Positions 1-9,706 of a stretch of DNA of 64,000 nt are shown piece after piece (positions within the stretch are counted from its first letter, which is position 1; the number at the start of each line of letters is the position of its first letter). The stretch lies in NCBI GenBank assembly GCA_008729055.1, contig SDUX01000010.1, forward strand, positions 3,549,090 to 3,613,089, written 5' to 3'. The stretch is from Pyropia haitanensis (lineage: Eukaryota; Rhodophyta; Bangiophyceae; Bangiales; Bangiaceae). Below the pieces are notes generated by a model. It made no database searches. It had not been told where the DNA came from and was given only the letters and a program-made list of their open reading frames with translations. Position numbers and translations under genes: made by a program.

Positions 1-725
1 GCGCCACGACCGCCGGGAGGAGGGCGGGCGCCCACGAGGCGGCGCCCGCCGCCGGCCGCGTCACGTGGCCGCCGAGGTCGGTGAGGAGGGTGGCCACCGC
101 CGCCGCCACGCGGCCGCGCAGGGGGGGGACCCCGGCCGCCGCGTAGGCCGACAGCAGCCGGCCGGTCGCGGCGAGGGTGGCGGTGAGGAGCGCGCCGCGG
201 CGGGAGGGGGGGGGGGGGCCGCCGCCGCCGCCGTTGGTGGGGGGGGGGGGGGGGAGGGCGCTCCCCGCCGCCGCCCCCGCCGGCCGCCGTGCCGCGGCTG
301 CCGCCGCCACTGCCGCTGCCGCTGCCGCCGCCGCGGCCACCACCGCCGCCGCCGCGCCCGCTGCGCCCGCCGCCGCCGCCGTCGCCATCCGCGGCGGCGG
401 CCGCCGCTGCGAGCGGCATCAGCAGCTCGTCCGCCTCGTAAAACTCGACGACCGCCGTGACGGCGGCAACGACGGCGGTGAGGGCGGCGGCCATGGACCG
501 CTCCTCCCCCGTCATGTCCCGGTCGGCCAGCCGCGGGCGCCGCGGGGGTGCGCCGCCACCCCCACCCCCACCCCCACCCCCACCCCCACCCCCACCGCCG
601 CCGCCGCCGCTGCCATTGCCGCTGCCGCTGCCGCCGCCACGGGCCGTCCCCCCCCCACGGTCGAGCGGCAGGTGGGCCCAACCCGAGCCCCCCCCCCCCC
701 CCTCCCCGTCCGACGAGGACGACCA

Positions 726-769
<44 letters not shown>

Positions 770-1007
770 CGCCGTCACCGTCCGACCCCGACGGCGCCGA
801 GTCATCCTCGGCGGCGGCAATGGCCAGCGCGGCGAGCACCCCCTCCACCGCGTTGCACGCGCGCGCAATGGCGGCGACGCCCGCCGCGGCGGCGGCCACG
901 TCCATGCCGGGCCGCCGGAGGGCCTCCCGCAGGTGTACGCGCAGGTCGGTGGTGGCGAGGCGGGCGACGAGCGCCGCCTCTTTCCAGTCCCCCCGGGGTG
1001 CGCTCAT
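1..1007 (-). CDS. Unrecognised Gly-rich protein, C-terminus outside window
   Basis: An open minus-strand frame runs from ATG at 1007 (context CACCATGAGC) off the left edge without a stop, giving at least 335 residues. The first 70 residues are non-repetitive and probably helical (MSAPRGDWKEAALVARLATT, then an Ala-rich helix). An acidic/Ser patch (WSSSSDGE) and long poly-Gly tracts encoded by GGC/GGT runs follow. A second helical, hydrophobic block (around the residues TGEERSMAAALTAVVAAV and FYEADELLMPL) lies near 430-530, and another Ala/Leu-rich helical block lies at 60-180. I recognise no family. The frame was chosen because it alone keeps helix-like non-repeat segments between the Gly runs; the competing frames are Arg/Pro-rich throughout. 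The alternating helices and Gly linkers could belong to a scaffold or regulatory protein, but no function can be assigned. The protein is incomplete. Confidence 0.45.
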
Positions 1008-1562
1008 GGTGCAGGCCAGCGGGGGGGGGGGCGGGGGGGCAGAGGCCGCCGCGACGGCGGTCGCAGGGTGGGGCGCCACTCGCGCTTCCCCTCCCCACCC
1101 CCGCTTGAAGGGAAGAAGCGAACCGAGTTGTGTAGTCTGCCGACTGGATCGCCCACCTGGCACCGTGCGTGCGAATTCTGCACACCGAAAATACGCCATC
1201 TGGGCCACACACTCTGGCTTTTTGGGGCCCCTTTCCGGTCCCATCGAACATGTACACCTTGTGACTGGCACACGCCAGCTGTTGTGTACAGCGAGTCGGT
1301 GTCAGGCCAGCGGCGCACCGCGGGGTGCCCCTCGTCCCGCCCCCCACTCCCAAACTGGGAACGCCCCGCCCGTCTCCCCCCCGCCGCCGTGACCGTGCGT
1401 CGCGGCCCTCCCCCGTGCCACACACCCCGCCGTCCCCCCGCGGGTGCCGACGCGCCGCGGGCGTGTGCCGTTGCCCCGCGCCGCGCGTGGGCGTGCCGCG
1501 CGTGCCGCCGCCGCCGCGCCGCCGCCGCCGCCGCCGCCGGCCGCCATCGCCGGGCGTGCCCC

Positions 1563-1614
<52 letters not shown>

Positions 1615-2091
1615 TGCGCCGGTCGACCCCCCCCCCCCCTCCCTCCCCCGCCGGGAACCGCCGCGCGCGTGTGCCCCGCGCCGTCGCGGCAACGCCCGCG
1701 GCGGTGTCGGACGGGCCCGTTGGGGTGGCGGAGGCGGAGGCGGGGGCGGGGGTGAGGGCGGAACCGGCCGCCTTTTGTTGGTAGGCGCGGGGGGGATTGG
1801 GGCGGTGGGGGGGTTGCGGCGGCGGCGGGCGGGGCGGGTGGCCACGCGCCGCCCGGTGGTGAGGCCCGTGCGTTTTGGGCCGGCCGCCACGCTGCGTGCG
1901 GGCGGTCGCCGGTCCCATCGCCGCCGCTCGCCGGCCGACCCCCCCCGCGCTCCGCCGCCCGCCTGCGTATCGCCACCCCTGCTGCTGCGGTCGCGGCCCA
2001 TAGCCCCGCGGACACTCCCGGTGACGGGCGGGCCGGCGCGTCCCCGCGTGCGGTAGCGGGTGGGGCGGGCCCGTCCATCCGCCTGCCCATC
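1008..2091. other. Intergenic, divergent promoter region with CCG repeats
   Basis: This separates the divergent starts at 1007 (minus) and 2092 (plus). Positions 1130-1320 are visibly less GC-rich than their surroundings and are the likeliest promoter stretch. Positions 1500-1640 are a (CCG)n-type array. I see no conserved gene, and the open frames here are repeat artefacts. Confidence 0.5.
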
Positions 2092-4043
2092 ATGCTGAGC
2101 TTTAACCTGTCCAACCTGGGCTGGGAGGTGGGCGGCAGCTGGCCGGGCATCCTCCTCCTCCTGGTCGGGTGTGTGTCGGCCAACTTGGGGTACGTGGTCG
2201 CACCGCGTGGGGGGGGGGGGAGAGGGACGGTGGCGGCGCGGGGGGTACCTCTTTTTTGAGAGTGGCAGGAGGAGGAGGGGTCCAGGTTTTGTGTGGTGCT
2301 ACCGTGGGGGGATAGGCGTGGGCGTTGAGGAGCGAGGGGGGGGGGGGGGAAGAGCAGCGTCGAGGGGGGGGCGGGGGGAGGAGGAGCGTCGGGGGGTGAC
2401 TTGTTGCCGTCCAGGGGGGGCGCGGTTCTGCTGGTGCGGTGTGGGTGGGTCTCCGCGCGATGGCGCCGCAGTCTTGGCGCGCCCGTCGGCCGCGCACTTG
2501 CCAAGGTCACCGCCACTGACTCGAGTGTGTGTGCTGGGTCGTGTTGTTTCCCGCACCTCGTGGACCCTGTGGGAGTGCCCCAATTTTTTTTCCTTTTCTC
2601 TCTTTGTTCCTTTGTAGGACGAATGTCATGAAGCTGGCCATCAACAAGCGGCTGGAGCAGCCGACCGAGCTCCGAAAGCGCCTCTCCCGGACACCCCAGT
2701 GGCTGGGCGGCTTTGGCATGTTTGTGGTGGGCACGTCGCTCAACTTTGCGGCGTTCAAGTTTGCCGCCCAGTCCCTCCTGTCGGGCCTTTCGTCCGTGCA
2801 GTTCCTGTCGCAGGTGCTCTTTTCGCACTTTATCCTTCACGAGAAGGTGCACTCGTCGTCGCTGGCGGGGGTGGGCGCCATCATTGCCGGGTGCGTGCTG
2901 CTCGTCGCGTTTGGCACCAAGACGTCGCGCAACTATGGGCCCGAGGAGCTCGCCGCGCTCTATGGCCGCTCCGCGTACGTGTGCTACCTGATTGCCGCGG
3001 CGGTGCTGTCGGTGGCGTCGTGGCTGGCGTACGGCTGGCTAAAGGGCCGCATCGTCCGTGCCGCGGGCGCCGACTCGTTCAACGTGTCGTTGGCCACGCT
3101 GCGGGAGCGGCAGATACTCGCCGCGTTTTATTCGGTGCGGTCTGCGTTGTGGGGCTCGCAGGCGGTGCTGCTGGCCAAGTCCCTGTCCATGCTGCTCATC
3201 CAGGCACTCCACCCGAGTGACGCGTATGGCAACCCGGCCACACAGTACCAGACGTGGTTCATTCTGGCCGGGTTTGCGGCCGCCGCCACGTACTGGGTGG
3301 TGCGGCTGAACCACGGGCTGCGGCTGTTTGACGCGGTCTTTTTTGTGCCAATGATGCAGATCTGCTGGATCCTGCTGGCGACGGTGTCGGGCGGCATCTA
3401 CTTTCAGGAGTTTAGTGACTGGGGCAGCAAGCAGGTCGCGGCGTATGTCCTGGGCTTTGCCGTCATCCTCGGTGGGGTGGCGATGCTGTGCCCGTCGGAA
3501 GAGGCGCAGCCGCTCAATACTGCCGAAGTGTTGTTTGAGGTTGTCGCGGAGGAGCACGCAGACGGCATGCCGCGGTCGCCGCGGTGGCTGGCCCACCCGG
3601 CGGCAGCGGCGACTTCGTCGCCCCGCGGCCCGATGGGCCCCGTCGGCGGCGGTCCGCCAGGCGCACCTGGCGGCAGTGGCGGTGACATGGAGCTGGGCGG
3701 CATGTCTGGCGACAGTGGCGCCATCGGCGCTGGCGCCAGCGTGTCGCCGCTGCCGCTGGGGGCGCCCGCATTGGGGGCGTCCCGCCGGCGGGGCGTCACC
3801 AACGGGGGCGCGACGGTTGCCTCGCCGCCCCTGTCGCCGTCGCCGCGGGAGCGCGTGCCGTCGGGGCTGTCAACGTCGCCCCGGCCGTGGCCGTCGGCAC
3901 CTGCTCGGCGGCTGCCGCAGAGTGTGGCGGGCGCGGGTGGCGTCGGGGGGCTGGCTGTGGACGAGGAGGAGGAGGAGGAGTCATTCTTGTACACCCGCGA
4001 CGCGAGGAGAGGAAATGGCGACGGGGAGGGGGTGGGCCGATAG
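2092..4043 (+). CDS. NIPA-family magnesium transporter, 507 aa
   Basis: Membrane transporter of the NIPA (non-imprinted in Prader-Willi/Angelman) family, known for Mg2+ transport at plasma or endosomal membranes. Exon 1 is 2092-2189 and exon 2 is 2618-4043. The 428-nt intron begins GTACGT and ends in a T-rich tract plus TTTGTAG; joining splits one Gly codon and reads ANLG-TNVMKLAINKRLE. The ATG at 2092 opens a segment with the first membrane helix (about residues 18-33). Further helices follow, including the family-typical GTSLNFAAFKFAAQSL segment, a short acidic loop HEKVHSS and VGAIIAGCVLLVAFG; about nine helices in total, ending near residue 330. A Pro/Gly/Ser-rich tail of some 170 residues follows, ending in a Glu run, and is probably cytosolic; it is longer than in typical animal NIPA proteins. 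Substrate specificity is inferred from the family. Confidence 0.88.
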
Positions 4044-4559
4044 GGGTACCCCTGGGGGGTTCTGCCCGACAGGAGGGCAGGTCCTTGCGGTCCGTGAACA
4101 CGTCTCATTCTATTTTTCATTTGCTTTGGTCGTCGGGTCCTGGTGCCAACACGCCGCTGAGCAATCGGCCCTCCGTTCTGGTGGAGCCCCTGTGCCGTTG
4201 GGGCCACTACGCATGGGGCCCCCTCTGCGTGCCATGACGTGTGTGCTGTTGAGCCCGTGAGCGATGGAGCCTCGGTGCTGTTTTAACGGTGCGAAGGTAC
4301 CGAGCCGTCGAGCTACCGTGCCGCTGCGCCATTCAGGCCGCGGCGTTCAGACGGCGGTGTCGTCGACATACGGGCCGCCGCCAACCGCTCGTTGCCATGC
4401 AAAACGTGGGCCGGCCAGGGTGTCCCACTTCAACCACCGCTCGTCCAACCTCGAGGGCCCCCCGCACCTGGCGGGGGCCGACCAGCAGGTTGGCTACACG
4501 GCTGAGGACCCCGATGCCGCTGCCCCCCCCGCCCCCCTCTCTCTGTCGGCAAGCCCCGC
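4044..4559. other. Convergent 3' intergenic region
   Basis: Lies between the stop codons of the plus-strand NIPA gene and the minus-strand carrier gene. It contains the two 3' untranslated regions; T-rich sequence near 4105-4130 (CTATTTTTCATTTG) could be part of the NIPA transcript end. No gene seen. Confidence 0.5.
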
Positions 4560-6272
4560 CTAGCCGGGCGCCCGCTGTGGCAGGGGCGCCCCGTCACCAG
4601 CAGCGTCCCCACCTCCCAGCGCCCGCCCCGTCGCCTCAAAGACGGCGAGCACGATCGCGCTCGACGGGGCCACCCACGCGACGCGGGCGCCCACCCCCCG
4701 GCCGAGCGCGCCCCACCCCTCCTCCCGCACCACCCGCCGCATGCAGTCCCAGACGCCGGTGTACATGCGCTCCACCCCGCCGGGCTGCGTCTGCAGGCGC
4801 GTCTTGACCACGTCCAGGGGGTTGGTCACCGCCGCGGCAATGCCGCCGGCGAGGGCGCCCAGCCCGCCGGCCACCCCAAAGCCGACGCTGTCTGCGCCGC
4901 CACCGCCACCGCCCTCTCCTTCGGCGACATCCGCGGCGGCGGTGGCGCAGCCGCTGCCGCCGCCGCCGCCGCCGCCGCCGCCGCCCGTCGGGTCGGGCAC
5001 CCCTCCGCCGCCCAGCACCAGCGCCTTGCCCGCCTCGTACAGCGCCAGCTGCACGGCGGTGTAGGGGATATCTCGGAGCGCCGTCGCGGCCGCGCCGGCG
5101 TACAGCCCCCGCGCGCCCTCCACCCGGCTGATAGACGATAGCGCGTGCAGGGCGTGGCGGTAGTGGCGGCCAGGCCCAACCGCCGCCACCTGCATGCGCT
5201 TGGCCACCACCTCGGTGGGCACGTACGTGGCTAGGCTGATGGCCTCGCCAAAGGAGGCGGTCGCGAGTGTCAGGAGCAGGGAGAGGGCGTAGGGGGGGGG
5301 GGACGCGGGCGTCAGCTCCCGTGCAGACTCCCGGTACGCCCCAAACATCAGCGCGTGGGTGGGGGCGGTGCCGAGGAAGACCGCACCAAAGCCGGCGTAG
5401 AGGCCTTTGGCAACACCTGTGGAGTGTGACCACCAGGGAGGTGTCATTGCCACGCAAAGAGCATGTCAGTGCCACACACAGGGGGACAGGAACACAGAAA
5501 GAGGACGCCTGTTGATGTTAGTAGCCACACGCTTTGAACCACGGCAACGTCATGGCCCACAGGACCGACACCAACCCCTCAGGACGGCTACAGTCCCTCC
5601 TCCCCTCCTCCGGACGCTGTGGCGCTCCCCGTTCACTGGCATGGATAGCCGCAGCGTGGCTGACCCAGACGATGGGAACACCACACCACTCCCCCACCGA
5701 CCCCCCGGGCCAGCCAGGGGCGTCAGAGGGGACACCACCCAGAGCCGCCCCCGCGCGCGCCCTCCCGACACGTACCCAAATCCCTCACCGACCGCGTCGC
5801 GCAGTGGATGATGCCGCGATAGCGCCACGGGGGCCCCCGCTGCGCCTGCAGCCGCGCCTTGATGGTGTCCATCGGGTGCATCACCGAGTCACACGCGAGG
5901 CCCGCCACCGCGCCGGCGGCCATGTCCACCGCCAGCGGCGAGGAGCGCCACTGGGCCACCGGCGCTGCTGCCGCGGGCAGCGGGGAACCGTCGTGGGGGG
6001 GGGAGGGGCGGGGGTGCCCGCCCCGCCGGGCGGTGGCCGCCGCGGCGGCGTGCCCGCCGTCGTCGACGGCGGCGGCGCAAACGTCACGGGGGAGGGGGCG
6101 GGGGGGGGGGAGGGGGCCCACCGGCCAGGCGGAGCAGACGCCCATACGACGGCCGGCGCGGCAGCCGCCGGCACAGCCAGCGGCAGCGGCCGGGGGGGGG
6201 GGGAGCGCCGCCGCGGCACGCCGCCAGCGCCGCCGGCGCTGGGCCGCACCAGCCCCCCCCGGCGGCGCAGCT

Positions 6273-6316
<44 letters not shown>

Positions 6317-6499
6317 CGCCACAGCCGCTGCCACTCGCAGCAGGCGCGCCGCGCGGGTGGCGGGCGGCGGCCAGCGCGACGCCCGCCGGCGCCGCGGCGG
6401 GGCCGCGCAGGCCCGACACGGTGGCCAAGCCCGCCCCGCCGCCAGTGGGGCGGGCGCCCAAACCGCCGCAGCCGCCGCCGCTGGCGCCACTGCCACCAT
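4560..6499 (-). CDS. Mitochondrial carrier family (SLC25) protein, MME1/SAM-carrier type
   Basis: Inner-membrane solute carrier with the three-fold mitochondrial carrier repeat. Exon 1 is 6499-5776 and exon 2 is 5416-4560. The 359-nt intron starts GTACGT and ends CCACAG; splicing restores a Gly codon and gives the run SVRDLG-VAKGLYAGFGAVF. The three signature motifs are visible: HPMDTIKARLQ (repeat 1), VPTEVVAKRMQ (repeat 2, Pro-Thr-Glu in place of Pro-x-Asp) and NPLDVVKTRLQ (repeat 3). GLYAG elements follow repeats 1 and 2. The pattern GDS/CDS-xMHPxDT is reminiscent of yeast Mme1 (Mg2+ exporter) and of S-adenosylmethionine carriers; the substrate cannot be settled by eye. A poly-Gly insert lies between repeats 2 and 3. 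The first 200 residues are Ala/Pro-rich low complexity; the start at 6499 is the most upstream in-frame ATG, and the true start may be a later Met. Confidence 0.85.
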
Positions 6500-7963
6500 C
6501 AGTCGGCCGCCCGCAGCCGCAGGTGTGCCCGCGGCGGCCGCCGCCGGTGGCTCCGCGCGGGGGCGCCGCCGCCGCCGCTGGTGCCGCCGCCGCCGCCGCC
6601 GTCGCCGCCGCTCCCAGATCCATCCACCGCCGCCGCCCGGACGGCTGTCCGGGTGGACGGCTTCAAGAAGCTCCTCTTAACACCCGTCGGGCTGCTTCGT
6701 GCCCCGCTTGACGACGCCCACGCGGTAAAGCCGCCATACGCAAGCCGGGCCGACCGGTCGGGCGGGGGGGGAGGGGATGGGGCCGAGTGCCGCCGATGCG
6801 TGGCTGCTGCTGAGGCCTTTGGCGGCGGTGAAGCCCGCATAATGGGCTGCCCACAGCAGGCTGTACGGAGACTTCGTCCGATTGAATCGCGGACATTCTG
6901 GTTCAAGTACTGTGGGTCAAGGATATGAATATATTTTGCTGGTTGTTGAGCACGAGGACAAGTACGTACAGTCACATGGGATCAAACGCATCACACGCAG
7001 CGAATGCACGTACACGTGGCCAACTTGTCACCTGTATCATTCGAGCGAACGCTTCCAGAGTTCGGGCGAATACGACGTATTCGCGAAACCAAACCGCAAC
7101 CGAGTCGCTCCCCCACCAACCCTGCCATTGGGACGTACCCTCCCGCACGCACTGAAGCGCTCGATCATCTGCACCTCGCATCTCGTCCCGGCTCGGGAGC
7201 GGGCCTCCCCTGTGCTTTTTCACCTCGGCGGGTCCGTGTCGTGGCAGCTGTGGGCGCTGCCGTTCCGTCGCGGTGCGGTGGCCTGGCGAGCGTGGCCAGC
7301 AACAGTGGCCAGCGCTTGCGCAAGCTCCGCTGGTGCGTGCCCCCGCAATGTTCCCCTCATGAGCTGGGCTGCGCATGGCAGGGCGAGTTTGTGGGACGCC
7401 CAGGCTCGTTGTGCTTGCCTGGTTGGCTTGGGACGTTTTGGCGACGCGTGTTCTCCTTGTCAGTGGGGCCTGTTGGCGCTGCGTCGCCCCCTGTCTTGGC
7501 CGTCCATGGGAGCTGCTGGAAGGGCAGGCGCGCCTGCCTACCGGCTCTGCAGGCCGCGGCCGGCTGAGGGCGGCTGGGCACTGCAGGCTTCTCGTTTGCC
7601 CTGCACCGTGTTCCTGCCCGAACTCCTGCGGGGGAGGGATGTCGTGTCTTTTTTGCTGACGCGGCGTCGCCGGCGGGGCTGGCAAGCCTTTGTCCCCCGG
7701 TGCCTGCGGCTGGCCGCCGCCGCCCGCGTGCTGCCCGGCGTTGGTGGCCCCTGCCGTGCACGCGCGCCGGCGGTGGGTGGGTGGGTAAAGCGCGGCCACT
7801 GTCGGGCCGTTGCGGCCGGCCGTGCCCCTGACGGCTGCCGCGCGCCAGACCCGTCACGACCCCCGACCGACGGGCGACCTTGGCGTCGACCGGTCAGGCG
7901 GCGGCGGCTGCTGGCGTGGACCACCACCACCACCGCCCCGCGTCGTCTGCCAAGCGGCTGTCC
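6500..7963. other. Divergent intergenic region
   Basis: Lies between the carrier (minus) and the repeat-bearing Ser/Arg-rich protein (plus). Positions 6890-7120 are comparatively AT-rich and probably hold promoter or leader sequence. No conserved protein is recognisable in any frame. The frame of the next gene is open back to 7880, but only through a TTG, so I do not start it there. Confidence 0.45.
6928..6937 (-). promoter_or_regulatory. Possible TATA-like element upstream of the carrier gene
   Basis: On the minus strand this reads AAAATATATT, an AT-rich island in GC-rich DNA about 430 nt upstream of the carrier ATG. It is a plausible core promoter element by position and composition only. 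Confidence 0.25.
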
Positions 7964-9706
7964 ATGCTGCGGGCGACCCCCCCCCCTGGGGGGGAGCCCG
8001 CCAAGGCCGGCGCGGGCGGTGCGCATGGCGGCGGCAAGGCGGCCGGCGCGGCGCCCGACGCGCCCTTCCTCACCTCCATGACCTCTGCCGTGTCGGCGCC
8101 CGTGTCGCCCCGCGTGGCCATCCTGGCGGACCCGCCCGTGGCGGGCGAGGACGGCCAGCCGCGGCTGGCGCGCATATCATCGTGCAACCGCAAGCTGGCT
8201 TTCCACCGGCAGCTGATGGCGGATGAGGATGGCGGCACGGGGCGGTCTGGGTCTGCCGACCTGGACGAGAGCGACGATGACGGGGACCGGGAGCTCGACG
8301 CGGGCCAGCGGCACCTCCGCTTTGTCCGCGCGTCGTCGCTGTTGGAGGACGTCTTTGGCCGCCGGTCGTCGGCGTCCACCCCGTCGCCCGCGGTTGCCAC
8401 CGCTGGGCCCGTGGAGGCAGAGGGCAGCGCCGGGGCCGACGCGGCCACGGGGGTGGCAGACGCGCCGCCGCCGTTGGCCGAGGCACCGGCGGCGCCGCTG
8501 CCGAGCGGGGAAGGAGACCCGCCCGCCCTGACCCGCAAGGCGTCCAACCACCTGGCGGCGCTGACGCGGCGGCCCAGCCGCCTCGGCCCACGCACGCAGC
8601 AGGTGCTGGCCGCCCTGCACCTGGGCGGGCGCTCGCCCAAGGCCGGTCGGCGGGACGAGGGCGCCCGCAAGTCCTCGTCGCTCACCCCCGCCACGCCCAC
8701 GCCCACGTCCTCTGGTTCCGGACCGGCAGGCGGCACGCTGCGGTCGTCGGTGGAGGAGGTGGGACAGGGGCTGCTGCGCAAGGCGTCTAGCGGGCGGACG
8801 GCCGCGGCCGGTCGGCGGGACGAGGTGACCCGCCGGTCGACGGCGCTCATCCCCGCCACGCCCGCGACCACCGCGTCTGGTTCTGCAGCAGCCAGCGGCT
8901 CGCTGCGGCCGTCGGTGGAGGAGGCGGGGCAGGAGCTGCTGCGCAAGGCGTCGGGCGGCCGCACCAAGGTGCTGCTGGTGTCGGCGGCCGCCGCGCTGCG
9001 GCGGATGCCGTCGCGCCGTCGGACGACCGCCGACGGCGGCGCGTCGACGGCCGCGGCGGCGGCGGCACCCACCCGCGGGACCGCCCGCGGGCGGGCGACC
9101 GACCACAGCCCGACGGGCAGTGTTAGCTTGGCGGGCAGCAGCGGCCGCCTGACGGTGGACAGCGCGAGCTCGGGCTCCCTCCACTACTCGGCGTGGGCGC
9201 CGAGCACCGACGCGTCCTCCCGGAGCTCCCTCCTCTTTGACGAGGACGCGGACGAGCGGCCGTGTGCGGCCCGCCGGGCGCGCTCCCACCGGCCGTCCCG
9301 GTTTGAGATGCTCTCCGCGACGAGCAGCCCGCGGTACAGCTATTCGTGGCAAGACTCGGACACCGAGTCGGACGTGGACGCGCCGTTTGTGCGCCGCCGC
9401 AACACGGCCGAAGGCCGCGCCGGCGCGGTCCACGCGGCCGGCGCGGCGAGCGCCGCCGCCGCCGTGGGCGGTAGTGGCGGCGGCACCGGTGGCGCTGCGG
9501 CGGCGGTGGCGGACGACGGCGCTGCGCGTGGCCTTGTCGCTGCACGCAACGGCAAGGCGGCCGGTGCTGCCGCGGCGACGGCGGGGGCGGGTGCACGGGC
9601 GGGGGCGGGCGCGGCCGGCGGCGGCGCCGCCGCCGCCGCCGAGGCAGTGGGGGGGGGGGGGGGCTCGGTCGCGGCGCGGCTGCAGCTGTGGGAGTCGCGC
9701 AAATGA
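7964..9706 (+). CDS. Unrecognised Ser/Arg/Ala-rich protein with 55-aa tandem repeat, 580 aa
   Basis: Intronless frame from ATG 7964 (first in-frame ATG) to TGA at 9704-9706. I recognise no known domain. The protein is mostly low-complexity but clearly coding: it contains conserved-looking non-repetitive segments such as LARISSCNRKLAFHRQLMAD and LRFVRASSLLEDVFGRRSS. Two tandem 55-residue units (8642-8806 and 8807-8971) both begin AGRRDE, contain TPATP/IPATP and end LLRKAS-GRT. At least eight basic-basic-x-Ser/Thr sites are seen (RKAS three times, RKSS, RRST, RRPS, RRNT), the consensus of PKA/CaMK-type basophilic kinases. An acidic Asp/Glu/Ser patch lies around residues 98-110 and a poly-Ala/Gly tail closes the protein. 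A phosphorylation-regulated scaffold is a reasonable guess, but function is unknown. Its start could change if an upstream coding exon exists. Confidence 0.6.
   Translation: MLRATPPPGGEPAKAGAGGAHGGGKAAGAAPDAPFLTSMTSAVSAPVSPRVAILADPPVAGEDGQPRLARISSCNRKLAFHRQLMADEDGGTGRSGSADLDESDDDGDRELDAGQRHLRFVRASSLLEDVFGRRSSASTPSPAVATAGPVEAEGSAGADAATGVADAPPPLAEAPAAPLPSGEGDPPALTRKASNHLAALTRRPSRLGPRTQQVLAALHLGGRSPKAGRRDEGARKSSSLTPATPTPTSSGSGPAGGTLRSSVEEVGQGLLRKASSGRTAAAGRRDEVTRRSTALIPATPATTASGSAAASGSLRPSVEEAGQELLRKASGGRTKVLLVSAAAALRRMPSRRRTTADGGASTAAAAAAPTRGTARGRATDHSPTGSVSLAGSSGRLTVDSASSGSLHYSAWAPSTDASSRSSLLFDEDADERPCAARRARSHRPSRFEMLSATSSPRYSYSWQDSDTESDVDAPFVRRRNTAEGRAGAVHAAGAASAAAAVGGSGGGTGGAAAAVADDGAARGLVAARNGKAAGAAAATAGAGARAGAGAAGGGAAAAAEAVGGGGGSVAARLQLWESRK
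8642..8971 (+). repeat. Two tandem 165-bp coding repeats
   Basis: Unit 1 (8642-8806) and unit 2 (8807-8971) are the same length, 55 codons. They align without gaps over the starting AGRRDE, the TP/IP-ATP block, the S-G-S block, SVEE-GQ and the closing LLRKAS-GRT. Several differences show that the duplication is not recent. Confidence 0.8.

Noticed and set aside
4560..6499. Reading the carrier gene as a pseudogene because repeat 1 and repeats 2-3 lie in separate frames
   Set aside because: A GTACGT..CCACAG intron joins them exactly in phase and restores a normal carrier sequence.
7880..7963. N-terminal extension with four His codons (7922-7933)
   Set aside because: Reachable only from a TTG; the first ATG in frame is 7964, so the His run is treated as leader unless an upstream exon is shown.
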